From positions 1 through 32,395 of the forward strand of contig JAEUJR010000468.1 in assembly GCA_016793585.1 (NCBI GenBank): a DNA stretch of 32,395 nt. The letters are read 5' to 3'. The stretch is from Archangium sp. Lineage in GTDB: Bacteria > Myxococcota > Myxococcia > Myxococcales > Myxococcaceae. A program made the translations under genes and the position numbers. The notes under the pieces are model-generated. The model searched no databases. It worked only from the letters and a program-made list of their open reading frames with translations, and was not told where the DNA came from. Positions 1 to 12,599 of this stretch are shown here, in pieces (position 1 is the first letter of the stretch; each line of letters opens with the position of its first letter).

Positions 1-3613
<3,613 letters not shown>

Positions 3614-3619
3614 TTTCGA

Positions 3620-3644
3620 TGCCCGCCCGCTGGATTCGCGGGCA
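3620..3644 (+). promoter_or_regulatory. Intercistronic hairpin
   Basis: The arms TGCCCGC (3620-3626) and GCGGGCA (3638-3644) are perfectly complementary with an 11-base loop. An overlapping alternative pairs 3625-3630 with 3638-3643 around a 7-base loop. It starts 7 bases after a stop codon and lies 43 bases before the next ATG. Only a weak GTTTT lies 3' of it. It could be a partial terminator or an RNA-processing/stability element that sets the output of the large downstream gene. Confidence 0.45.
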
Positions 3645-3686
3645 CCGCTTCTGACAGAGTTTTCCGCCTCTCCTGAAAGGTTCACC

Positions 3687-6600
3687 ATGAACACCACCAC
3701 GCGCGTTCTTCTCGCCGGGCTCTGTTTGTCCGTCGTGCTGGGCTGCCCAGCGCCCACTCCCGGCTCCGATGGTGGCGAGCAGCAGGAGTGTGTCGTCGGC
3801 ACGCAGGGCTGTGCCTGCGCCATGGAGAACAAGTGCGCCCGCAACGCGCGCGGAGAGCAGCTGCTCTGCATGGGTGGCACGTGCGAGGCGATGACGTGCG
3901 TGGCCGGTGACAAGGGCTGTGTCTGCCGCAACGGCAACGAGTGCAACGGCGCTGGCGACACCTGCACCAACGGGTTCTGCGTGGCCTCGGGGTGCGCGCC
4001 CGGCTCGAAGGACTGCGGCTGTCTCGCCGGCGCCTGCGACGTCGGCTTCGTCTGTCTCGAGAACACGGTGTGCGTCGACGGCACGGGCTTCGAGGGCGGA
4101 GCGTGTCTGGCGAACGGCCGCTGCCACAAGGGCGCGCGTTGTGACTCGGCGACCGGCACCTGCGTCTTCTGCAACCCCGGAACGGCCGGCTGTCAGTGTG
4201 GCACCAACAACGGCTGCAACGCGGGCCTGGCCTGCTCGACGGGCCTCTGCCTCAGCGCGCAGCAGCTGCCTCCGGCGAACCCGGCCTGCTACACCTCGTG
4301 CCGTGACGACCTCGACGAGCTCGACGGTGGCCAGCGCGAGTGCTCGACCGACAACGTCTTCCCCGGCTGTCTGCCCGACCGCACCTGCACCCAGGGCAGC
4401 TGTCTGCTGCCGGGCGCCTCGAAGCCAGGCTGCACGCAGGACTCGGAGTGCCCCTTCTTCCAGGTGTGCCTCGCCGGCGGCTGCTACTCGAACTGCGAGG
4501 CCAACGCCGACTGCTCGAGCGGCATGGGCTGCTTCCGCAAGGCCTGCCGCAGCACCTGCAACGTCAACGCGAGCGCGGGGGCTCCGTGCCCTGCCGGTTA
4601 TTCCTGCACGGCCAATGACGGGCAGAACGGCTTCTGTCTGCCCATCGGCCGCACGCAGTCATCGCAGATGTCGCAGACCGCTCTGCCGAACGGCGGCCTC
4701 GAGATTCCTGTCGAGAGCATCGACCTCTCGAACGTGCAGACGACGGGCTCGTTCCAGGTGCTGCCCAAGTCGGCCATCACCCAGGACGTCACCATTCGAA
4801 AGGTCTCGCACACCATCTATTACGCCGACGGCCGAACCGAGACCGTCGACGCGAAGACGAACGACGCCGGCGTCTACGTGGCGTGCGACGCGGCTCGCAA
4901 CGAGTGCCCGCTGTGGTGGCTGAAGCTGCAGGTGCCCTCGCAGATGGCGGTGCAGGACCCCTCGGTGGCGCTGCGGCTGAGCCCCAACTGCGCTGACACC
5001 ACCCGCGTGCCCGACGCGGGCGGCATCTCGCCGTGCCCCGTGGTGCAGGTGTCGAACGCGGGCGGCGTGCAGGCGGTGCGCTGGGAGGGCAAGGTGCTCG
5101 TGAGCACGCGAGACGCCACCACCGCGGTCACGCTCCGCTACGTCGAGCGCCCCGAAGGCCAGTGGACGGGCTCGATGTTCTACTTCGGCACCTTCTCGAC
5201 GAAGAACCTCCAGGGGTGGATCGACGCCGCCAACAAGGCCCAGGTCGGGAACGTGAAGAACGGACTGATTCAAGGCTGGGGGCAGATGCGCGGCGGGCGC
5301 CTCGAGGGCTGGCAGGAGTTCCTCGCGATGCTCACCGCCACCCGCACCGAGTCGTGGAAGTTCGGCACCGTCGACCAGCGGTGCAAGACGAACAACGGCA
5401 ACCAGCCGAAGATTGCCTGCTACCCGTACACCAACACCGTCGGCGTGCGGCCCTACGTGCAAGACACCGACGACACGCCGATTCCGTCGGGTGTGACCGA
5501 GCTGCCGGTCGCCTTCAACCTCAAGATCGACCCCACCAACGCCTCGGCGTTCACCGGGCGCATCGAGTCGTCGAACTCCATGCACTACCCGGGGAACCCG
5601 GCCCTGCGCATCGAGTTCAAGGGCAGCCCCGCTGACGCCGCCTCGTGCGCTGCTGGCACGGGAGGCACCGACTGCCTCGTCTACCTGAAGGAGAACGCCA
5701 CTGGCGAAGCGAACAAGCTCATCTCAGAGGTGGGTGGTCGCTACTTCCCCACGGCCGGCACCTGCGCGACCGGCTTCATTCCCAACGCGTTCCCCTGGCT
5801 GGTGCCGGGCTTCACCGCGGGCACGGTGCTCGACGCCGCGACCGGCAACCGCACCCGCACCGAGTGCCGCGACAACCTGCTACCGTTCGACCAGGCCGCC
5901 GCCGCCACCAACGGGGCGCTCAACCAGAGCCTCGCGGGCGGCAACCCCGTGCCCGATGGGCAGTCGCGTCGCCGCACGCTGCGCTTCCTCGACGGAGCGC
6001 TCGTCAACCAGTCCGAGATCTTCATCATCTTCGAAGAGAGCTACGCCTCGTTCATTCCCGGCCAGCCGGCGACGACGGCCTACGGCTACATGTTGCTGAA
6101 GCGGGCTCCGGCGAACCTCACCGCGAACTCGTTCGTGGGCATGCGGCCGCCGGCCATGCCGCCCGTGCGCACCACGCCGACGCCTCCCGGCGCGCAGTGC
6201 GACGCCACCCTCGTCAAAGACGCGCTGGGCAAGTCGACGCCCACGGCGCTCTCGGCCCTCACCCCCGTCGAGCGTGAGCTGCTCACCAAGACGCTCCTCG
6301 AGGGCTCGGTCACCACCGCAGGCTACGCGGCCGTGCCCCCCACCGAGTACGTGCACTACTTCTGCGAAGACACCGGCTTCTTCAACGGCGGCAAAGAAGA
6401 CCGCGGCCAGGCGAATGACATCGAGGTGCCGTGCCCGGCAGGCAGCAAGATCATCTACTTCCTTTCGACGCGAACGCCTGCACAGGTCGCCGCCGAGCCC
6501 TGCCAGCAACCGAGCCGCGGCACCTGCATGGCGACGCTGAACTCGTGGCGCGCCGCCGGCACCGTCATCACCGAAGAGAACCCGCTGTACGAGTGCCAGC

Positions 6601-9386
6601 AGCCCGTCGGCCAGCCCCGGCCGGTCTTCTGCGACGACAACCGCCTCGACCTGCGCGCGAACAAGACGTTCTACAAGAAGCAGCCGTCGAACGTGGCTCG
6701 CACGCTCCTGCCGCTGCGTGCGCTCATCGACGCCGCGTTCCGCTACAAGACGCGGTTCCGCTCGTCGACCGGCGGCACGCTGGGCTTCGCGCCCGCGCTG
6801 TGCGTGCCCAACTCCGACCAGGTGCCGTACTGCTACGACCCGGCGCAGATCGAAGAGGCGCGCCAGCGCGTCGACTGCCTCATCAACATCTACAGCGTCG
6901 ACGCGTACGCCAACGGCCTCACTGCGGGTCAGCGCACCGACCTCAACGCCTTCCTCCGCAAGAGCTTCTCGGAGTTCTCGTCGACCTACGAGGGCTTCGA
7001 GCGCCTCTACGCCGAGCTCATGATCATGCAGGGCGACGAGTCGTTGACCGCGGCGTACGCCTCACGCTTCGATCTCGCCGCCACGGGCGGAGCGAGCTTC
7101 AAGGGCTCGGCCTTCGAACCCAACGGCATCGATCTCACCGGCGTCGCGGGCGCCGAGATGTTCCGCCTCTATCAGGCGGTGCAGTACTACCAGCTCGCGC
7201 TCGACCGCCTGTACATGCTCGGGCCCAACATGGCCGTGGCGCTGGCGCGTGGCCCGGTCACCAGCGAGCTCGACTTCATCTCTGCCGAGACGGTGACGAG
7301 CTACCTCGAGCGCCTGGTTCGGGCCGCGTCGCAGAAGTCGCGCTCCATCGGCGAGATCGCGCGCCGTTACCAGAACTTCAACCGCCCTGACCTCGCGCGC
7401 CGCACCATCGAGCGCGGCTATGTCGCGACCTACCTCGAGAGCGCCATCATCAGCCGGCAGATGCTCGACATCGCGGCGGCCTCGTCGTCGGCCTCGCTGC
7501 CGCAGATCTACATCACCATCGAGAAGGCCCAGCGGAACTACCGCATGGCCCTGCTCGACATGCGCGAGATGTACGCGCAGATCACCGACGAGCAGAATTA
7601 CTTCGGCTACCCGCCCGACTACATTCCCTTCCCCGCCATCGAGGGGTCGTCGGTGTCTTCGGCGAACGCCTTCGACACGCTGTTGAACCTGGCCAAACAG
7701 CGCCTCGACCTGGCCAAGACGCGGGAGCAGATCGCGCTCGCCTCGGGCAAGCAGGGGCGCGTCGACGCGGCCCAGTTCCAGTCCGACCTCACGGGCATTC
7801 GCAACAACTACGAGAACCAGCTCGCGCAGATCTGCGGCACCTTCCCCGGCCCCGATGGGCGGCAGTACCCGGCCATTCGAAAGTACGCGCCGCTGTCTGA
7901 CGTCGCGACCGCGATGGGTGACCCCTGCGGCCGCATGGGCTCGGGCGAGCTGCACACGGCCATGGGCAACGTGAAGGACGCGTCGTTGCGGCTCAAGGGC
8001 GTCATCCTGCGCCACGAGAACAGCCTGGCTGACATCGAGATCGAGCGTACGCGCATCGCCGAGCAGTGCGCGCTCAACACCACCATCGCCGACCTGCAGT
8101 ACACCATCGCCGAGAAGCAGGCGACGGTGGCCGAGACGGTCGCCGAGCAGCGGGCGCTGATGACGTTCATCTCGAGCAGCGTGCAGGCGGTCACCAGCGC
8201 CATGCAGGTGATGGACTGCGAGATTCAGTGCGCGAGCTCGGCGGCCATGGGCGTCACCGTCGCGGCCCTGGGCATCGCCACCGCCGGCAGCCAGTACGCC
8301 ACCGAAGGCATCATCATCAAGAAGGAGGCCGACCAGCGGAAGTACGAGCGCGACACCATGCGCATCATCGCGAACGCGCCCTGCCAGCAGGGCCAGATCG
8401 ACTCGGTCGCCAAGATCGCCGACCTGACGAACAACCTGCTCGAGATTCAGCTCGAGGCGCTGCGCGCGGACTACGGCATGCGGCTGTCGATGTCAGAGGT
8501 GAAGCGGCTCTTCTCGACTGCCGAGCGCCTGCAGGCGCAGCAGGAAGAGGCCGAGCAGCTCGCCATCAACATTCAGCAGGCGCAGAACGACCCGAACGTT
8601 CGCATCTACCAGAACGACTCCATCATCAACGCCGACGTCAGCTTCCGTGACGCGCTCGCGCTCGCCTACCGGCTCACCCGTGTCTACGAGTACTACTCGA
8701 GCCAGTCGTACGCGAAGAAGGAGCAGCTCTTCCTCATTCGAATGGTGACGGCGGGCCAGTACAACCTCGAGAACTACCTGCTCGAACTCGAGAACGCGTT
8801 CAACGCCTTCGAGGAGGAGTTCGGCAACCCCGACGTGCGCGTGATGGCGCTCTCGCTGCGCGACGACATCTTCCAGATTCCGTACAAGAAGAACAACGGA
8901 GACGAGCTGCGCGACGACGAGCGCGTCAACCAGTTCCGCGCGCGCCTCAAGGACATCAAGCTGCTCGACTCGCGCGGCTACCTCACGCTGCCGTTCTCGA
9001 CCCAGCTCAAAGACCTCTCGCCCCTCACGCGAAACCACAAGATTCGCCACGTCGAGGTCGAGCTGCAGGGCGGCCAGCTGGGTGACGGTGTGGCCCGCAT
9101 CTACCTGCGCATGTCGGGCACGGGCGTGGTGAAGAACGTCGCTGACGCCACCGACTACTACGTCTTCCCCGAGCGTACGGCCGTGGTGAACGCCAGCATC
9201 GGTGGCTCGAAGGTGTTCGACCCCGAGGTGTACCGCAACTACCGCTTCCGCGACCGCCCGCTCGTCAACACGCTCTGGGAGCTCATCATCAACCAGCGGG
9301 ACGAGCTGGCGAACCGCGACATCAACCTCGGCACGCTCAATGACATTCGCGTGCTCATCTACTACTCAGACTTCACGACGTTCTGA
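3687..9386 (+). CDS. Giant Cys-rich lipoprotein with TcA-like C-terminal half
   Basis: This encodes 1899 residues. An AAAGG lies about 9 bases before the ATG. A lipoprotein signal ends VVLGC (Cys20). Residues about 30-325 are Cys-rich with several copies of a six-Cys module. Residues about 330-700 look beta-rich and secreted. From about 870 on, the protein is mainly helical. Residues about 1445-1498 are a long coiled coil; 1500-1545 hold a hydrophobic segment with core AAMGVTVAALGIATAG; 1545-1636 are a second coiled coil. A helix near 1655-1675 (ALAYRLTRVYEYY) and a final beta domain (about 1776-1899, ending near NLGTLNDIRVLIYYSDF) follow. This order matches the pore-forming and TcB-binding parts of Tc-toxin A subunits as I remember them. 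Typical TcA proteins are longer (about 2500 residues), are not lipoproteins and lack the Cys-rich front. The RHS gene just upstream supports the reading. Alternative: an unrelated coiled-coil surface protein. Confidence 0.88.
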   Translation: MNTTTRVLLAGLCLSVVLGCPAPTPGSDGGEQQECVVGTQGCACAMENKCARNARGEQLLCMGGTCEAMTCVAGDKGCVCRNGNECNGAGDTCTNGFCVASGCAPGSKDCGCLAGACDVGFVCLENTVCVDGTGFEGGACLANGRCHKGARCDSATGTCVFCNPGTAGCQCGTNNGCNAGLACSTGLCLSAQQLPPANPACYTSCRDDLDELDGGQRECSTDNVFPGCLPDRTCTQGSCLLPGASKPGCTQDSECPFFQVCLAGGCYSNCEANADCSSGMGCFRKACRSTCNVNASAGAPCPAGYSCTANDGQNGFCLPIGRTQSSQMSQTALPNGGLEIPVESIDLSNVQTTGSFQVLPKSAITQDVTIRKVSHTIYYADGRTETVDAKTNDAGVYVACDAARNECPLWWLKLQVPSQMAVQDPSVALRLSPNCADTTRVPDAGGISPCPVVQVSNAGGVQAVRWEGKVLVSTRDATTAVTLRYVERPEGQWTGSMFYFGTFSTKNLQGWIDAANKAQVGNVKNGLIQGWGQMRGGRLEGWQEFLAMLTATRTESWKFGTVDQRCKTNNGNQPKIACYPYTNTVGVRPYVQDTDDTPIPSGVTELPVAFNLKIDPTNASAFTGRIESSNSMHYPGNPALRIEFKGSPADAASCAAGTGGTDCLVYLKENATGEANKLISEVGGRYFPTAGTCATGFIPNAFPWLVPGFTAGTVLDAATGNRTRTECRDNLLPFDQAAAATNGALNQSLAGGNPVPDGQSRRRTLRFLDGALVNQSEIFIIFEESYASFIPGQPATTAYGYMLLKRAPANLTANSFVGMRPPAMPPVRTTPTPPGAQCDATLVKDALGKSTPTALSALTPVERELLTKTLLEGSVTTAGYAAVPPTEYVHYFCEDTGFFNGGKEDRGQANDIEVPCPAGSKIIYFLSTRTPAQVAAEPCQQPSRGTCMATLNSWRAAGTVITEENPLYECQQPVGQPRPVFCDDNRLDLRANKTFYKKQPSNVARTLLPLRALIDAAFRYKTRFRSSTGGTLGFAPALCVPNSDQVPYCYDPAQIEEARQRVDCLINIYSVDAYANGLTAGQRTDLNAFLRKSFSEFSSTYEGFERLYAELMIMQGDESLTAAYASRFDLAATGGASFKGSAFEPNGIDLTGVAGAEMFRLYQAVQYYQLALDRLYMLGPNMAVALARGPVTSELDFISAETVTSYLERLVRAASQKSRSIGEIARRYQNFNRPDLARRTIERGYVATYLESAIISRQMLDIAAASSSASLPQIYITIEKAQRNYRMALLDMREMYAQITDEQNYFGYPPDYIPFPAIEGSSVSSANAFDTLLNLAKQRLDLAKTREQIALASGKQGRVDAAQFQSDLTGIRNNYENQLAQICGTFPGPDGRQYPAIRKYAPLSDVATAMGDPCGRMGSGELHTAMGNVKDASLRLKGVILRHENSLADIEIERTRIAEQCALNTTIADLQYTIAEKQATVAETVAEQRALMTFISSSVQAVTSAMQVMDCEIQCASSAAMGVTVAALGIATAGSQYATEGIIIKKEADQRKYERDTMRIIANAPCQQGQIDSVAKIADLTNNLLEIQLEALRADYGMRLSMSEVKRLFSTAERLQAQQEEAEQLAINIQQAQNDPNVRIYQNDSIINADVSFRDALALAYRLTRVYEYYSSQSYAKKEQLFLIRMVTAGQYNLENYLLELENAFNAFEEEFGNPDVRVMALSLRDDIFQIPYKKNNGDELRDDERVNQFRARLKDIKLLDSRGYLTLPFSTQLKDLSPLTRNHKIRHVEVELQGGQLGDGVARIYLRMSGTGVVKNVADATDYYVFPERTAVVNASIGGSKVFDPEVYRNYRFRDRPLVNTLWELIINQRDELANRDINLGTLNDIRVLIYYSDFTTF

Positions 9387-9415
9387 CCCTGGCCCCGCCC
9401 AAGGAACTCCACACC

Positions 9416-12085
9416 ATGACTCTGCCTTCGATGCGGCGTACCGCCGCGGCCTGTTGTCTCGGGTTGGCGTTGGTTCTCGCTGGCTGCCCCCAGCCGCCGG
9501 CCAACAACGACGGTGGTGGCAACACGGGCGGCGGCTCGGCATGTACCCCTGGCACCGTCGGGTGTGGCTGTGACAACAGCAGCTGCTCGTCGGGTGAGTG
9601 CGTCGACGGCGCGTGCGTCGCCTGTCAGCGCGGCTCGGCGAGCTGTGTCTGCCGCGCCAACGGCACCTGCGACATGGGGCTGCGGTGCGGCAACGGCAAG
9701 TGTGAGACGTGCCCTCCCGGCCAGAACGGTTGTGCCTGCAACGGCACCACCTGCAACGCTGGCCTCACGTGCAGCAATGGCACGTGCGCCCCCGACACCT
9801 GCACGCCGGGCGCTCCGGGCTGCCCGTGCCGTACCCAGGGCCCCGTCTGCGACAACAACGCGTACTGCGACACGTCGAGCCGATGCCAGACCTGCAGCCC
9901 CGACGTGAAGGGCTGCGCGTGCAGCTCGACGTCGACCTGTCTCGGCGGGCTCGTCTGCAACATGGCCACGATGCAGTGCCGTGACGCGGTGACGTGCGCC
10001 CAGCTGCGCACTCCCGCCGACGGTGGAATGAGCTGCGCGCCGAACCAGCTCTGCACCATGACGTCCGGTCAAGACGCGGTCTGCGTTCCCGGCATGTGCG
10101 AGCCGAACTTCAAGTTCGACGCCCTGACGAACACCTGCATCGCGTGCGTGTCGGCCAACTGCGCAAACGAGCCGACGTGCACCGGGCCAGGTGGGCTCGC
10201 CGCCACGATGTGCGACGGGCAGAACCGCGTCTGCAACCAGTCGGGCATGGTGGCCGCTTGCGGCGCCTGCAAGCCGGGCTTCACCGAGAACGGCTCGCCG
10301 TCGTGCGCGCCGGTGCCCCGCTGTGGCTCGACGACGTGCGGCCTCACCGAGTACTGCGACACCAGCGGCACTGCGCCGGCGTGTCTGCCGCTGCCGTGCC
10401 CGTCGGGCCAGGCCAAAGAAGGCGCCAACGGCACCTGCTCCGCGTGCACGACGCCGGTGAGCTGCATGGGCGCCGGCTACTCGGGGCGGTACTGGCCCTT
10501 CCGCACGGCGGGCCGCTGCATCTGCGAGACCCTCGACGGCTACTTCGAGCCCGGCGTCGCGGCGGGCGCTGCGACGCTGTGTGACGCCGACAACGACGGC
10601 TGGGTGAACGCCCGCGCCGACGGCACCGACATCACCGGCAACCCGGTGCTCAAGGCGAACGCGCGCTGCACCATTCGCAAGGTCGACCGCATTCGGCTCG
10701 TCGAAGAGACGGGCGTCTCGGCCGAGGTGCACTCGTGCACCAACTCCATGAGCACGGTGGTGCCGCCCGAGCGCCTCGCCGACGGTGGCCTCGCGCCGCT
10801 CTTCGACGGTGGTTGGCCCTCGGCGACGCCGGGCCCCTCCATCTGTCCGACGAATCAGGTGCTGCCCATTCGTCTGCTCGAGTCGCCCCGCAACGACCGG
10901 CCGGGTGAGCCCCTGACCGAGCCCAACCAGGTGCCGGTGTGGGGCGACGGTGGGCGCCTGATGGAGGCGAACGAACTCAACGCCCTCACCAAGGGGTGCA
11001 TCACGGGCGTCACCGACCTCAACGACAACAACGTCGACGACATTCGCGAGGTGCAGCCGTCTGGAGCGAGCGCCGACGACCAGGTTCGCCTGCAGTCGTT
11101 CGCGTACTACATCGAGCTCTACACCTCGTACTACGAGGCCTCGGCGACCGACCTCGGCGTGCTCGTCATCAAGGAGCGCTCGCGCTGCGACCCCGGCTTC
11201 CCGCTGCGCTACGACCCGAGCGCGGTGCGCACGGCCGACGGCGGCGCGAACGACGAGTTCCTGCGGCTCGACGGTGGCTCGCGGTACTGGCGCTCGTGCG
11301 AGCGTCGGCGCGACCCGGCCTACAACGAAGCGGTGCCCGCGCCCGGGTTCGACTTCGCGCAGTGGACGTGCCCGGCCACGACTGGCACCTGCGCGTTCCG
11401 CGACTTCCCCTCGGCGACGCAGGTGGGCCCGACCAGCCCGCGCACCACCTTCTTCCGCGACTTTGGCCGCTGCAACCTGGGCGGAGCGCTGCCAGTCGAC
11501 ATGCGCTGGCGCGGCTTCGGGCACCACAGCCAGTTCAAGTGCGTCGAGGTCGTCAGCTCGGCGACGCCGACCCGTGAGCAGCTCAACACCAGCGCGTTCG
11601 ACGCCGGCGTCGACGGGTACGCCTTCAACAACTGCGTGGCGGTGCCCTGCAACGGTACGGGCTCGAACTGCCGCACCACGCCCGGCGCGGGTGCCCAGAC
11701 GGCGCAGCCCGTCATCAACTGCACGGCGAACTACGCGCCGCAGGCCGGGTCGGTGGGCTTCGCGGCCGTGGGCTACCGGCCGTACGGCAACACGCTCGCG
11801 CCCTTCAACTACCCGCGCGCCGCGTACACCGGTGGGTGCGTGAACGAAGACACCGAGAGCGAGATTCCGTCGGGCACTCCCGACTTCAGCTACCAGAGCT
11901 ACCTCTGCCCCTACCCCGAGTTCTCGCGAACGAAGGGCATCGCCGACCGCGCCTTCGGCCGGCACAGCTGCTACCTGCAGCCAGCGAACTTCCTCTGGTC
12001 TGGCCCCACGCCACAGCGCGCGACGCTCCGGTGGTCGTCACCTGATGCGGGCGCGGGCACGCTGAACGGCGTCTGGCGCAACTGA
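9416..12085 (+). CDS. Cys-rich lipoprotein with EF-hand-like loops
   Basis: This encodes 889 residues. An AAGGA (9401-9405) lies 10 bases before the ATG, and only 29 bases separate it from the upstream stop. The signal peptide ends LVLAGC, a canonical lipobox (Cys24). Residues about 40-195 hold five tandem six-Cys modules of the type C-x2-G-x3-C-x-C-x4/5-C-x2-G-x2-C-x2-G-x-C. More loosely spaced Cys follow to about residue 370. Two Asp/Asn-rich loops, DADNDGWV (about residue 390) and DLNDNNVDD (about 534), resemble calcium-binding EF-hand or TSP3 loops. The C-terminal third is aromatic- and Cys-containing and I do not recognise it. Operon position and the shared module tie it to the two genes before it. 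A role as surface scaffold or partner of the giant lipoprotein is inference. Confidence 0.87.
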   Translation: MTLPSMRRTAAACCLGLALVLAGCPQPPANNDGGGNTGGGSACTPGTVGCGCDNSSCSSGECVDGACVACQRGSASCVCRANGTCDMGLRCGNGKCETCPPGQNGCACNGTTCNAGLTCSNGTCAPDTCTPGAPGCPCRTQGPVCDNNAYCDTSSRCQTCSPDVKGCACSSTSTCLGGLVCNMATMQCRDAVTCAQLRTPADGGMSCAPNQLCTMTSGQDAVCVPGMCEPNFKFDALTNTCIACVSANCANEPTCTGPGGLAATMCDGQNRVCNQSGMVAACGACKPGFTENGSPSCAPVPRCGSTTCGLTEYCDTSGTAPACLPLPCPSGQAKEGANGTCSACTTPVSCMGAGYSGRYWPFRTAGRCICETLDGYFEPGVAAGAATLCDADNDGWVNARADGTDITGNPVLKANARCTIRKVDRIRLVEETGVSAEVHSCTNSMSTVVPPERLADGGLAPLFDGGWPSATPGPSICPTNQVLPIRLLESPRNDRPGEPLTEPNQVPVWGDGGRLMEANELNALTKGCITGVTDLNDNNVDDIREVQPSGASADDQVRLQSFAYYIELYTSYYEASATDLGVLVIKERSRCDPGFPLRYDPSAVRTADGGANDEFLRLDGGSRYWRSCERRRDPAYNEAVPAPGFDFAQWTCPATTGTCAFRDFPSATQVGPTSPRTTFFRDFGRCNLGGALPVDMRWRGFGHHSQFKCVEVVSSATPTREQLNTSAFDAGVDGYAFNNCVAVPCNGTGSNCRTTPGAGAQTAQPVINCTANYAPQAGSVGFAAVGYRPYGNTLAPFNYPRAAYTGGCVNEDTESEIPSGTPDFSYQSYLCPYPEFSRTKGIADRAFGRHSCYLQPANFLWSGPTPQRATLRWSSPDAGAGTLNGVWRN

Positions 12086-12142
12086 GGTGGTGCCGCGAGG
12101 TGGGCGCCTGCTCGGGGCTCACGTCGCGACACCGGTTTGCTC

Positions 12143-12158
12143 GACGGCCCTGGCCGTC
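12143..12158 (+). terminator. Possible terminator hairpin after the 889-residue lipoprotein gene
   Basis: GACGGCC (12143-12149) and GGCCGTC (12152-12158) are perfectly complementary. No T-run follows, so this would have to be a Rho-assisted or weak terminator. Its place in the first 75 bases after the stop codon is the main argument. Confidence 0.35.
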
Positions 12159-12549
12159 ATGACAGCGAGGCGGGTCGGAGTTCTGCCGAACGCGCGCTCG
12201 CGAGACAGCCTCGGCCGTCATGAGCGTGGCCATCGCTCGACGGGTGTCGCAACCAGTTCGTGAGCGGCTCTCGCAGCGAGTGTCGGGCTCCGCCATCGGC
12301 CAGGCTGCTCGGCCGCGTCGTCGACGCGCTCGTTCCCGTCGACCGTGGCCAAACACGCACAGCGGTGCCGGAAGACGCTCGCAGGTCTTGTCCGGTGACG
12401 GTGGCGGCACTCCACTCTTCGTTGGCCTCGCCTTGTGGAGCTCGTCGAGCAGCGCCATGCATGAGCCGCCGATGCAGAGGCAGCCCTCGGGTTCTGGTCA
12501 GGCTCTTGTCGCCCTGAAGGGAAATGTGCGATGGCGCCCGGCCCGTGCT

Positions 12550-12569
12550 CTGGTGGAGGCTTCCACCAG
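12550..12569 (+). promoter_or_regulatory. Perfect 8-base inverted repeat before lipoprotein gene
   Basis: CTGGTGGA (12550-12557) and TCCACCAG (12562-12569) are exact reverse complements around GGCT. The element ends 30 bases before the ATG at 12600 and 18 bases before its GGGAG ribosome-binding site. It could be an operator or a 5'-leader hairpin. It would be inside the coding region only if the upstream ATG at 12531 were used, which I consider unlikely. Confidence 0.5.
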
Positions 12570-12599
12570 CTGATCCGGGCCGCCTCTGGGAGTCACCGC

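Larger units (their letters stand above)
12086..12599. other. 514-base intergenic region
   Basis: I find no convincing gene here. Short frames exist on both strands but have arbitrary composition and no plausible start. The region holds a GC hairpin 58 bases after the upstream stop, an 11-base direct repeat GGCCGTCATGA (12152-12162 and 12213-12223) and a perfect inverted repeat just before the next gene. It probably ends one operon and starts the next. Confidence 0.6.

Noticed and set aside
3800..4650. EGF-like domain label for the Cys-rich region of the giant lipoprotein
   Set aside because: The spacing with a C-x-C in the first half and short Gly-containing loops does not fit the six-Cys EGF pattern, so I describe the module without that name.
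9362..11965. Minus-strand open frame of 867 codons
   Set aside because: It lies fully antisense to the 9416-12085 lipoprotein, which has a proper signal peptide and ribosome-binding site. No domain or start signal is seen on the minus strand.
12219..12573. Small plus- and minus-strand frames in the 514-base gap
   Set aside because: No ribosome-binding site, no domain and a random-looking residue mix; treated as non-coding.
12531..12599. Earlier ATG for the MopE-type lipoprotein
   Set aside because: It would put 23 residues before a textbook lipoprotein signal and translate a perfect inverted repeat and the ribosome-binding site.
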